DNA of 13,171 nt from the NCBI GenBank assembly GCA_964568805.1, contig CAZMRW010000106.1, positions 1-13,171 of the forward strand, given 5' to 3'. Shown here piece after piece: positions 1-7,036 of the stretch (position 1 is the first letter of the stretch; every line of letters begins with the position of its first letter). Source of the stretch: CAZMRW01 sp964568805. Its GTDB lineage: Bacteria > Pseudomonadota > Gammaproteobacteria > Methylococcales > Methylomonadaceae. The translations under genes were made by a program, and so were the position numbers. The notes under the pieces are model-generated. The model was not told where the DNA came from. It saw only the letters and a list, made by a program, of their open reading frames with translations, and did no database searches.

Positions 1-50
1 GATGATAGTGTGGCAGGTTGCCATGCGAAAGTAGGGAATTGCCAAGCGCT
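1..50 (+). rRNA. rrf: 5S ribosomal RNA, 3' end (partial)
   Basis: The first ~50 bases match the conserved 3' third of bacterial 5S rRNA: GATGATAGTGTGG, then a short helix with CCATGCGAAAGTAGGGAA, then TTGCCAAGCGC, the strand that closes the terminal helix. The order is the same as in E. coli 5S (GATGGTAGTGTGGG...CCATGCGAGAGTAGGGAACTGCCAGGCAT). The 5' part lies outside the window. The exact 3' end (48-52) is uncertain because the pairing 5' strand is not visible. Its position directly before a terminator indicates the end of an rRNA operon. Confidence 0.93.
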
Positions 51-60
51 TAACTTAAAA

Positions 61-89
61 CCCAAGCCTGACGGCTTGGGTTTTTTTTT
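61..89 (+). terminator. Rho-independent terminator of the rRNA operon
   Basis: A perfect 8-bp GC-rich stem, CCCAAGCC (61-68) and GGCTTGGG (73-80), closes a TGAC tetraloop and is followed by nine T residues (81-89). The AAAA at 57-60 can pair with the T run, so the structure could also stop transcription from the convergent cupin gene. It sits about 10 bases after the 5S rRNA end, as expected for an rrn operon terminator. Confidence 0.95.
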
Positions 90-119
90 GCCGGTTGGTT
101 TTGCATCGCTGATCTGTCA

Positions 120-464
120 TTAATCCTTATTCGATGATTCAAGATGCACGGCTAGCCAGATGGTATCTTCGTTAGGATGCGTCCATTCGACACGGTGCCG
201 GGTCTGTGCCGGAATCAGCAAATAATCGCCGGCTTTCATCGACAGAAACTCCCTATCGCTTTCGTAAAGCAGGGTGGCTTGCCCCTGAAGCAGTAAAACC
301 CACTCATCCCACTCCTGATCGTACCACTGTCCGGGAGCCGTAACATGACCTCTGGATACGATCCGTTCTATACGAACACGACCCCCATCCAAAATCGATT
401 CGATCAACTCCTCCGGAAGTTGCTCCGGAATGTTGGAAAACACATTTTTGCATAAAGAAATCAT
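120..464 (-). CDS. Small single-domain cupin protein
   Basis: A 114-residue protein made of one cupin beta-barrel. Cupin motif 1 is recognisable around residues 45-61 (GQWYDQEWDEWVLLLQG), with the conserved E-x6-G spacing. The usual HxH metal ligands are absent: the aligned positions read Y-D-Q. Motif 2 is GDYLLIPAQTRHRVEW, with the G-x5-P pattern and the single His kept. This belongs to a family of short cupins whose hallmark is WYDQ...EWVLLLQG; I know of no established reaction for it. Loss of two of the three usual His ligands suggests a non-classical metal site or a binding role. The ATG start at 462-464 has only a weak Shine-Dalgarno (GGACAG). The gene is convergent with the 5S rRNA and stands alone; its 5' side borders a repeat-rich gap. 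The CDS call is firm; the function is unknown. Confidence 0.85.
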   Translation of the reverse strand: MISLCKNVFSNIPEQLPEELIESILDGGRVRIERIVSRGHVTAPGQWYDQEWDEWVLLLQGQATLLYESDREFLSMKAGDYLLIPAQTRHRVEWTHPNEDTIWLAVHLESSNKD

Positions 465-547
465 GTAATTCTGTCCAGACAGAAGCAGTGCAAACGAAAT
501 AGCGAAATAAATCTATAAGATTCAATGCGTTTATAAATTAGTTTTAT

Positions 548-699
548 TTTGCCAGATTATGTTCAAACCCGTCATACCCGCCGGGAAGCGGGTATCCAGT
601 GCCAAGGATGGCAGGCTTTAATCCATCCATGGAGCCTGGATTCCTGCAATCCAGCCGGAATGACGATCTTGGAAAATAGTGATCATGTAATCTGACAAA
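548..699. repeat. Nested palindromic intergenic repeat (MITE-like)
   Basis: Outer arms TTTGCCAGATTATG (548-561) and CATGTAATCTGACAAA (684-699) are inverted copies with one mismatch and a small indel. Inside lies a second pair, CGTCATACCCG (570-580) and CCGGAATGACG (655-665). The core holds two further hairpins: ACCCGC/GCGGGT (576-581 with 588-593) and CTGGATT/AATCCAG (636-642 with 648-654). The CGTCAT...ATGACG core has the look of the short dispersed palindromes common in proteobacterial intergenic DNA (a general impression, not a database match). No coding capacity is present. It may be a non-autonomous mobile element or an mRNA-level structure; copy number elsewhere in the genome would decide. 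Confidence 0.7.
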
Positions 700-960
700 G
701 CAGAATTATATTTTAACTTTTGACTATGAAATAACAGCGACTTTTTTCAGGTAAAACATAGGATCTATCGCTCATTGCGTTTCTTTGAAGTTATCGGGCC
801 GATGATGTTATGATTAACACAGAGTCCGCACAGCAAAATTTGGTTTTTAATCTCCTCTCACTGACCCTCCCGGCAACTGCTCCTGCGGCGTATAAGGCGT
901 CAGTTTTGGGTGCTCTGCCTTCTGCATCCATGCAGTCGTCCAACAAGGGGGCTTGATGAA
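700..960. other. Intergenic stretch without a recognisable gene
   Basis: No plausible ORF with a start and ribosome binding site was seen on either strand. The first part (700-840) is AT-rich. The second (840-955) is GC-richer and contains the near-palindrome CTGCATCCATGCAG (922-935), whose arms CTGCAT and ATGCAG are perfect inverse copies around a CC centre. The change in base composition near 840 suggests a patchwork of repeat remnants, but I cannot identify the source. Confidence 0.5.
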
Positions 961-1032
961 CCGGATTCTGAAGTGCGATGAATTTTTAATTGGTAGTAGC
1001 GTAGGCTGTCAGCCCAGGTCAATGAAATCCGG
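961..1032. repeat. Imperfect stem-loop upstream of the RND gene
   Basis: A 7-bp inverted pair, CCGGATT (961-967) and AATCCGG (1026-1032), encloses a small tight hairpin GGCTG-T-CAGCC (1004-1014). The structure ends 31 bases before the RND permease start, so it would lie in the 5' leader or promoter of that gene. It could be a degenerate dispersed repeat or a regulatory structure; the sequence alone does not tell which. Confidence 0.45.
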
Positions 1033-1063
1033 CTGAATCCTGTGCGTAATCGAACATTGGATC

Positions 1064-4000
1064 ATGTTAGCCGCACTTGTCCGCTTCTCCATCCGTTATT
1101 ACGGCATCGTTATCGCTGTTGCTTGCCTGATACTGCTTTACGGCAGCTATCGCTTCGTCACGGCGGGTCTGGATATCTTTCCCGAGTTTTCTCCCAAACA
1201 GGTGATCATTCAGACCGAATCTCCGGGTCTTTCGTCCGAACAGGTTGAAGTCCTGATTACCCAGCAAATCGAAATGTCCATCAGCGGCCTGATCGGGCTG
1301 GAAACAGTGCGTTCGGAATCCATCCAGGGCTTGTCAGTAATCACGGCGACCTTCATCGAAGACAGCGATGTCTACCGCAACCGGCAGCTGATCAGCGAAC
1401 GCCTGGCGGGATTGTCGACGCGGCTCCCCTTCGGAATCACTCCGGTTGCTATCCCGTTGTCCTCGTCATCGGCGACTGTCCTGACCCTGGGCTTAAGCTC
1501 CGAAAGCAAGGATTTAATGGTCTTGCGCAGCCTGGTCGACTGGACCGTCGTGCCGCGTTTGCTGGCCGTGCCGGGGGTTGCGGATGTCAATGTGTTCGGG
1601 GGCGACATTGCGCAACTGCAAATCCAGGTTGATCCGGTACAACTTTACCGCTTCAATCTAACCCTCGATGACATTATTCAGGCTGCATCGCAAGCGGGAA
1701 ATATCCAGGGCGGCGGTTTTATCGAAAATCAGAATCAGCGCTTTACCCTGCAGGTAACCGGCGGACCTGCGACCCCTGAGCAGTTGGGCAAGATCGTCAT
1801 TAAGCGTAACCAGAGCCGTAATATTACCCTGGGCGAAGCCACAACGATCCGTTACGCACCCGAGCCGAAGTTCAGTGCCGCGCAAATTCTAGGGAAACCG
1901 GGCATCGTCATGATGGTCATCGGTCAATATGGCGCCAATACCCTGTCGGTGTCGAAACAGGTCGAACAGGCGTTGCAGGAGTTTGCACCTGTTTTCGATA
2001 AACAGTCGATCCGATTTTATCCGCATCTGTTTCGTCCCGCCGATTATATTGAAACGTCTCTGGCTAATCTGTCGGGACATTTGCTGGTCGGCGGTTTGTT
2101 TGTGCTGATCATTCTGTACCTGTTTTTGTTTAACTTCCGTACCGCCTTTGTATCGGCACTGGCCATTCCTGTGTCGCTGCTGAGCGCTGTTGTGGTGCTG
2201 CTGGAAACCGGCGTAAACCTTAATATCATGGTGCTCGGCGGACTCGCTATTGCGTTGGGCGAGGTCGTCGACGATGCGATCATCGATACCGAAAACATTT
2301 TCCGGCGCTTGCGGGAAAACAAGTCACTGGCCAAGCCGAGATCGGCAGCCGATATCGTTTTTACGGCGTCGCTGGAGGTACGCAGCTCAGTTGTCTACGC
2401 CAGCTTTATCGTGGCGCTGGTATTTGTTCCGTTATTGACATTGCAGGGCGTGGCCGGGCGTTTGTTTGCCCCGTTGGGTTTTTCCTACATCCTGGCGATT
2501 CTGGCATCACTGCTGGTTGCGCTGACCCTGACGCCGGCGCTATGTTACGCACTGCTGGGCAACCAGCCTGGCGATAGCGATGATCCCCCGCTGATCAAAC
2601 GCATCAAACCGGTATACCAAAACCTGCTGAACGGGGCATCACAGCATTTTAACTGGCTCATCGCCGCCAGCGGCTTGCTTTGTCTGTCAGGGATCGCGGT
2701 CTTTTCCAGCCTGGACAGCAAGTTTCTGCCGGAGCTGCGCGAAGGTCATTACATCGTCCACACAACCAGCATTCCCGGAACTTCTTTGCAGGAATCGTTA
2801 AGAATCGGCACCCGGCTCACCGAGCAGTTCATGACGATTCCCGGCGTTCAGTCCGTTTCGCAATGGGCCGGACGGGCGGAACGCGGCGCAGATACCTATG
2901 GCAGCCATTACAGCGAATATGAAGTCCGTCTGGAGCCGATGTCGGGCTCCGGGCAACAGCAGGTCCTGAACAAGCTGCGACAGATTCTTGACGATTTCCC
3001 CGGCATCTTATTCGAGGCCAATACCTTTTTAACGGAGCGGGTCGATGAAACCATCTCCGGCTATACATCGCCGGTTGTCGTCAATATTTACGGCAACGAT
3101 CTCAATGCGCTCGATGGCAAAGCCCAGGCCGTCGCTGCGATCATGCGCAGCATTGCCGGAGCGGCCGATGTGCAGTTGCGCTCGCCGACTGGGACGCCCT
3201 TACTGCAGATTAACCTCAATCTCGATCAGCTTAGCTTCCGCGGCATCTTGCCGGCCCAGATCATGGATGCCTTGCAGGCGGCTTACCAAACCCGGATCGT
3301 CGGTAAACACCTGCAAGGTAACAAGATCATCAATGTCGCCGTCGCCATTACACCGGAACAGCAAGAGCATCCGGAATCGATCGCTAAGCTACCGCTTCGG
3401 GCTCAGGACGGAACATTAATCATGCTGGAGCAGGTTGCGGAAATTCGGGCCACGTCCAGCCGCTATAATATACTTCATCAGGGAGCGCAGCGGCGGCAAA
3501 CCATCACCTGCAACGTTATCGGCAAGGATATCGATGCGTTTATGCAGGAATTAAGATCCCGCGTCGTCAACGACATCTCGTTTTCGGCGGACAGTTATCC
3601 CGAATTTACCGGCGCCGCCGTAGAGCAAGCGCGGGCGCGCAGGGATTTAATCCTGCATTCGCTCATGGCGGGCACCGGCGTGCTGATCTTTATTTATCTT
3701 GCCCTGGGCAGTATCCGTCATGTCCTGCTGACCTTGACCAATCTGCCGTTTGCGCTGATCGGCGGCGTCGCCGCCGTGGTTCTGACCGGCGCCACCTTGT
3801 CGGTCGGTTCCGTTGTCGGATTTATCACCCTCTTCGGCATCACCGTGCGCAACAGCATCATGCTCATGTCTCATTATCGCTATCTGGTCGAAGTCGAAGG
3901 TAAAAGCTGGAACCTGGCAACAGCGGTGCAGGGTGCGCAGGAAAGGTTGCCGTCCATCCTGATGACCGCCCTGGTCACGGCATTGGCGATGTTTCCGATC

Positions 4001-4141
4001 GCCTTCGATAGCGATAACCCCGGACGCGAGATCATGGGGCCGATGGCGGCGATCATCATTGGCGGCCTGGTTTCATCAACGGTGCTGAATCTGTTATTGC
4101 TGCCGGGCGTGCTATTGCGGTTTGGAAAGTTTAAAGTCTAA
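1064..4141 (+). CDS. RND-family efflux transporter permease (heavy-metal CusA/CzcA-like)
   Basis: A complete 1025-residue inner-membrane proton/substrate antiporter, close to the usual length of CusA/CzcA (about 1050). The RND layout is clear: TM1 near residues 12-31, a large periplasmic domain (PGLSSEQVEVLITQQIE is the typical start of the porter domain), TM2-6 near 338-500, TM7 near 529-549, a second periplasmic domain, and TM8-12 from about 866 to 1020. The TM4 proton-relay region reads GEVVDDAIIDTEN, with acidic residues D403, D404 and D408. Early motifs (DIFPEFSPKQVIIQTESPG) favour the heavy-metal side of the superfamily, but this TM4 motif is not the classic CzcA or CusA version, so the metal is unassigned. 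Such pumps need a periplasmic adaptor and an outer-membrane channel; neither is encoded nearby. The ATG lacks a clear Shine-Dalgarno, and repeats precede it. Confidence 0.9.
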   Translation: MLAALVRFSIRYYGIVIAVACLILLYGSYRFVTAGLDIFPEFSPKQVIIQTESPGLSSEQVEVLITQQIEMSISGLIGLETVRSESIQGLSVITATFIEDSDVYRNRQLISERLAGLSTRLPFGITPVAIPLSSSSATVLTLGLSSESKDLMVLRSLVDWTVVPRLLAVPGVADVNVFGGDIAQLQIQVDPVQLYRFNLTLDDIIQAASQAGNIQGGGFIENQNQRFTLQVTGGPATPEQLGKIVIKRNQSRNITLGEATTIRYAPEPKFSAAQILGKPGIVMMVIGQYGANTLSVSKQVEQALQEFAPVFDKQSIRFYPHLFRPADYIETSLANLSGHLLVGGLFVLIILYLFLFNFRTAFVSALAIPVSLLSAVVVLLETGVNLNIMVLGGLAIALGEVVDDAIIDTENIFRRLRENKSLAKPRSAADIVFTASLEVRSSVVYASFIVALVFVPLLTLQGVAGRLFAPLGFSYILAILASLLVALTLTPALCYALLGNQPGDSDDPPLIKRIKPVYQNLLNGASQHFNWLIAASGLLCLSGIAVFSSLDSKFLPELREGHYIVHTTSIPGTSLQESLRIGTRLTEQFMTIPGVQSVSQWAGRAERGADTYGSHYSEYEVRLEPMSGSGQQQVLNKLRQILDDFPGILFEANTFLTERVDETISGYTSPVVVNIYGNDLNALDGKAQAVAAIMRSIAGAADVQLRSPTGTPLLQINLNLDQLSFRGILPAQIMDALQAAYQTRIVGKHLQGNKIINVAVAITPEQQEHPESIAKLPLRAQDGTLIMLEQVAEIRATSSRYNILHQGAQRRQTITCNVIGKDIDAFMQELRSRVVNDISFSADSYPEFTGAAVEQARARRDLILHSLMAGTGVLIFIYLALGSIRHVLLTLTNLPFALIGGVAAVVLTGATLSVGSVVGFITLFGITVRNSIMLMSHYRYLVEVEGKSWNLATAVQGAQERLPSILMTALVTALAMFPIAFDSDNPGREIMGPMAAIIIGGLVSSTVLNLLLLPGVLLRFGKFKV

Positions 4142-4160
4142 TGGAATTCCTAACAGGTTA

Positions 4161-4180
4161 ATGACTGTCAATGACTGTCA
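4161..4180. repeat. Tandem 10-bp direct repeat
   Basis: Two exact head-to-tail copies of ATGACTGTCA, 20 bases after the RND stop codon, followed by the ATG that begins the adjoining inverted repeat. Two copies are enough to be visible but could result from a single slippage event. They may be part of a composite site with the palindrome at 4181-4216. Confidence 0.7.
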
Positions 4181-4216
4181 ATGTATAGTTGCTTGAGTTT
4201 ATTCGCAACTATACAT
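4181..4216. repeat. Perfect 12-bp inverted repeat between the RND and copper-oxidase genes
   Basis: ATGTATAGTTGC (4181-4192) and GCAACTATACAT (4205-4216) are exact inverse complements separated by 12 bases. It lies between two convergent genes, so it could act as an mRNA 3'-end structure for either. It is AT-rich, has a long loop and lacks an adjacent T tract on either strand (only TTTT several bases downstream on +), so it is not a standard intrinsic terminator. A protein-binding operator or the remains of a mobile element are alternatives. The rest of the gap to 4392 shows nothing else I can name. Confidence 0.75.
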
Positions 4217-4392
4217 GCGGTCTTTTACTAATTGTGAAAGGGTGGAAACAGACCTACAAGGGTCGTCCAACCTTACAAAATAAAACACCATTCGACTAAA
4301 AGAACCTGCTTGGAATTGCTTTCATCGGTAATTACACGATGTTGTTAACGTTAATCGCAAGACTTAGCTTCCGGTTAGATTTAGGGCTTAAA

Positions 4393-6459
4393 TTAAACTG
4401 GCTGATCAGGCTGAATCGGCCCAATCCGATACGGCCGCATCATCTCGTTGTCCTCATGCTCGACGATATGGCAGTGCCAGACGTACTGGCCTGGGGTATT
4501 GAATTGCACCCGCAAGCGTAAGACCTGGCCGGGATAGGCGATGACGGTATCCTTGGAACCGGTTTCCCAGGGCTCTGGGGGAGTGGGGTCGGATCCGGGA
4601 TGAACCTGAACCGTCTTGTTGACCTCGTCGATGTCGATATCCTGGCGATTGACCACCTCGAACGTGACCTCGTGGATGTGCATCGGGTGGGCATCAGCGG
4701 TGGCGTTGTAGATCTCCCAAATTTCAGTAGTCCCCACGGCCGGGTTTTCGGTGACGGGTTCCATCCACTTCAGTTCGGTCCACTCGCCTGATTCGTTCAC
4801 GGTGCCCAGCAGGGCCTCTGTCGGCGAATCCGGAAATTCATTCGACAATACCTCGATGAGCGCCAGCCGGCGGGTGAGGCTTGCGGTCGGTAGCGGCGTA
4901 ATCGCGGGTAGTTGCAGGTGCTGCGGCGGCGTGGTTGGATCGGGCGCCAGGGCGGGCACGACATTGAACTGCATGATCTGTCCGGTGGAATTGGGGTCTG
5001 CAACATCGAAGTCTTCGTCGGGGATGCCGCCGCCAAAGGGCTCATCCGGCCCGACGTTGCCGAGCACATGGCTGCCAAGAGGCACATTGGTAAAGTCGAC
5101 GATGACGTCGGCGCGCTCGGCCGGTGCCATCAGCAAGCGGTTGTCGTGCTCGGCGGTTAGGTTGGCCGGTGCGGGCAGGAAGCCGCCCTCGTTGCCGATC
5201 TGCCAGACCTCGACGCCGGCTATCTGGTTAAAATCCAGAATCAGGAAGCGCGACTGGCAGCCGTTCAGAAAACGGAAGCGGTAACGGCGCTGCTCGACGT
5301 TCTGAAACGGCCAGGTATTGCCGTTGACCATGATCATGTTGCCGAAGAACTCGGGATTCCAGATCGGGGGGACGCTGGTATGCGGAACGAAGGATGTGAT
5401 AAGGGGATCGTCACCAAAAAATGCGCGTGAGTCCGGATAGAACAGCGAGCCGTCGTCGGCGTTGAAAGAGCGATCCTGGATCGCCATGGGGATCTCGTAA
5501 TAGGTCTTGTTGGGCGGAAATTTATCGTTTTCATTGGGGGCGGGTCCCGGCAACACGGCAGTAGTGCCGAATCGGCTGTCGAGCACGTCGCCCTCACCGC
5601 CCGGCCCGCCCCGGATGATGTAGAATCCGGCCGGACCGGCGTATACGTTGAGTCGCGTCATGCCGAGGGTATGGTCGTGGTACCAGTCGGTACACGCGCG
5701 CTCAGGGTTAGGGTACTGGAAGATGGCATATCCCGGTCCCCATGTTGCGCCGAATTTCGCCGCCGCCTTATCTTTAAAAAAATTGTACCAGGTGCCTTCG
5801 GTGGCGTAACCGGGCGGGATGTTGTTTGCGGCCGGCAGGAACCACGCTTCGGCGTAGCCATCGCTCTCGTCACCCACGTCAATCGCGCCGTGGACATGGG
5901 TCACCATGGGCACCGGTCCGGTGTACGGACCGGGAGTTTCAGTAAAAGTCGGACGCGTGTCGCGACCCGCTGTACCGCCGGGTGGATTGGCCCAGTGCAG
6001 CGTCGGATCAACCGGCAGCAGGTGCGGCAAGTAATCGCCGTTAGCATCGACTAGTTCGTTGATCCACTTGATCCGCACCGGGCGGCCCCGATGGGCCTCG
6101 ATGGTCAGCGACGGAGCATTATGGATGAGTAGCCCGTTTTTGCTTTCTGACCTGATTGCCCCGTATCCCCACACCGTCGTCGCAGGGAGTCCCGCCGGCA
6201 GGATCTGTTGCAGAAACTGCTTTACGGAGATTTCGTAGTAGTCGATTTTCTGGCCGCCCGACTGCTTAATCGTGCCGGCCCTTGGCATCACCGGCGGAAT
6301 AAGTAGTGGCGTCAGGAACTTCGGAACCGTCGCTGGGTCGAGCGTCCCACCGGGAATCGCTGCAAGAGCTTTAGAAATACCGCTGAGCTTGTCGAAACCG
6401 AATAGCGTCAGTACCGTACCCCCTGCGGTAAATTTAAGGAATGTGCGTCTTGATAACAT
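4393..6459 (-). CDS. Tat-exported multicopper oxidase (bilirubin oxidase/CotA-like)
   Basis: A 688-residue enzyme that should couple one-electron oxidation of a substrate to reduction of O2 to water in the periplasm. Residues 3-9, SRRTFLK, form a textbook twin-arginine signal, followed by a hydrophobic stretch and a likely cleavage near ALA (31-33); Tat export fits a cofactor-folded protein. All four copper motifs are visible: HVH (188-190), HDH (261-263), HPMHIH (591-596) and HCHIVEHEDNEM (662-673), which supplies C663, H668 and axial M673 for the type 1 copper. At 688 residues it is longer than CueO or CotA (about 515), with long inserts between the first and second motifs and in the middle domain. 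The substrate (metal ion, phenol or bilirubin-like pigment) cannot be read from sequence. The start is supported by a strong Shine-Dalgarno. It converges on the RND pump, which may hint at shared metal stress. Confidence 0.93.
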   Translation of the reverse strand: MLSRRTFLKFTAGGTVLTLFGFDKLSGISKALAAIPGGTLDPATVPKFLTPLLIPPVMPRAGTIKQSGGQKIDYYEISVKQFLQQILPAGLPATTVWGYGAIRSESKNGLLIHNAPSLTIEAHRGRPVRIKWINELVDANGDYLPHLLPVDPTLHWANPPGGTAGRDTRPTFTETPGPYTGPVPMVTHVHGAIDVGDESDGYAEAWFLPAANNIPPGYATEGTWYNFFKDKAAAKFGATWGPGYAIFQYPNPERACTDWYHDHTLGMTRLNVYAGPAGFYIIRGGPGGEGDVLDSRFGTTAVLPGPAPNENDKFPPNKTYYEIPMAIQDRSFNADDGSLFYPDSRAFFGDDPLITSFVPHTSVPPIWNPEFFGNMIMVNGNTWPFQNVEQRRYRFRFLNGCQSRFLILDFNQIAGVEVWQIGNEGGFLPAPANLTAEHDNRLLMAPAERADVIVDFTNVPLGSHVLGNVGPDEPFGGGIPDEDFDVADPNSTGQIMQFNVVPALAPDPTTPPQHLQLPAITPLPTASLTRRLALIEVLSNEFPDSPTEALLGTVNESGEWTELKWMEPVTENPAVGTTEIWEIYNATADAHPMHIHEVTFEVVNRQDIDIDEVNKTVQVHPGSDPTPPEPWETGSKDTVIAYPGQVLRLRVQFNTPGQYVWHCHIVEHEDNEMMRPYRIGPIQPDQPV

Positions 6460-6464
6460 AACTA

Positions 6465-6470
6465 CCCCTC
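6465..6470 (-). promoter_or_regulatory. Ribosome binding site of the multicopper oxidase
   Basis: On the minus strand GAGGGG precedes the ATG (6457-6459) by five bases. This is a strong, well-spaced Shine-Dalgarno and fixes the start so that the twin-arginine motif falls at residues 3-9. Confidence 0.8.
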
Positions 6471-7036
6471 AAATCTTCGAAAAAAATTTATGCGAAAGAC
6501 TAAACTTTTTTTTAAGATACAGAATTAGCGCCATAGGTTCATTCAAGCTAAATTGCCCACCAAAGGATAATTTTCAATTTAAATATTAAAAAGTGCAGCA
6601 ACTACGATGGCAGACATTAAAGCAGTAAGCAAACTTCACGCCATATTTTTCAATGCATTGATAAATATAGCTTATTTATTGTACCGGGTGGCAAGTCGGG
6701 AAATCCGGCTAATGTTGAGAGCTTTATAATGTAAACGAGGCGTTACAAATAGATGCGTGGGGATATACTACTGATAAAGGAATAGCGAAAATTATTTTTT
6801 AATTTAAATAACTTAGCTTAGTAATTTAGAATTTATCTTACTATGTAACATATTCAATACATCTGAAATGATGATTCCATAATTTAACTTTTTGTTTGGA
6901 TCAGACGATATTAAGGCCTTTCGATTCGATCGCCGCTTCAGGTTCGATATGCTCTCTATTCATTTTCTCGTCGCAGGCAATCATCGGGCCACGGTAAGCT
7001 GAAACATCACAAAAGGAAAAAGGAAAAAGCAAAAAG
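6471..7036. other. AT-rich intergenic region, no convincing gene
   Basis: About 570 bases between two minus-strand genes. The section 6480-6900 is strongly AT-rich, with runs of A or T near 6480 and 6506-6514, in contrast with the GC-richer genes on both sides. It would hold the promoter of the multicopper oxidase near its left end. The final part (6900-6985) is GC-richer and carries a 27-codon open frame on the minus strand (6901-6984, ending ...KGLNIV) that is too short and lacks a good ribosome binding site. Just after the STAND gene stop, its transcript would run through a pyrimidine-rich tract without a hairpin, so no intrinsic terminator is evident. Confidence 0.5.

Noticed and set aside
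720..760. Sigma-70 promoter with TTGACT at 720-725
   Set aside because: No matching -10 hexamer at 16-18 bases; the closest A/T-rich hexamer is about 26 bases away.
4181..4225. Intrinsic terminator for the RND gene
   Set aside because: The stem is AT-rich with a 12-base loop and is not followed directly by a T run; kept only as an inverted repeat.
4751..5284. 177-codon plus-strand open frame inside the multicopper oxidase
   Set aside because: Antisense shadow of a gene with all catalytic motifs; its translation shows low-complexity S/R/G-rich sequence typical of such shadows.
6901..6984. 27-codon minus-strand open frame downstream of the STAND gene
   Set aside because: Too short, no convincing ribosome binding site and no recognisable family; could be a gene remnant or chance.
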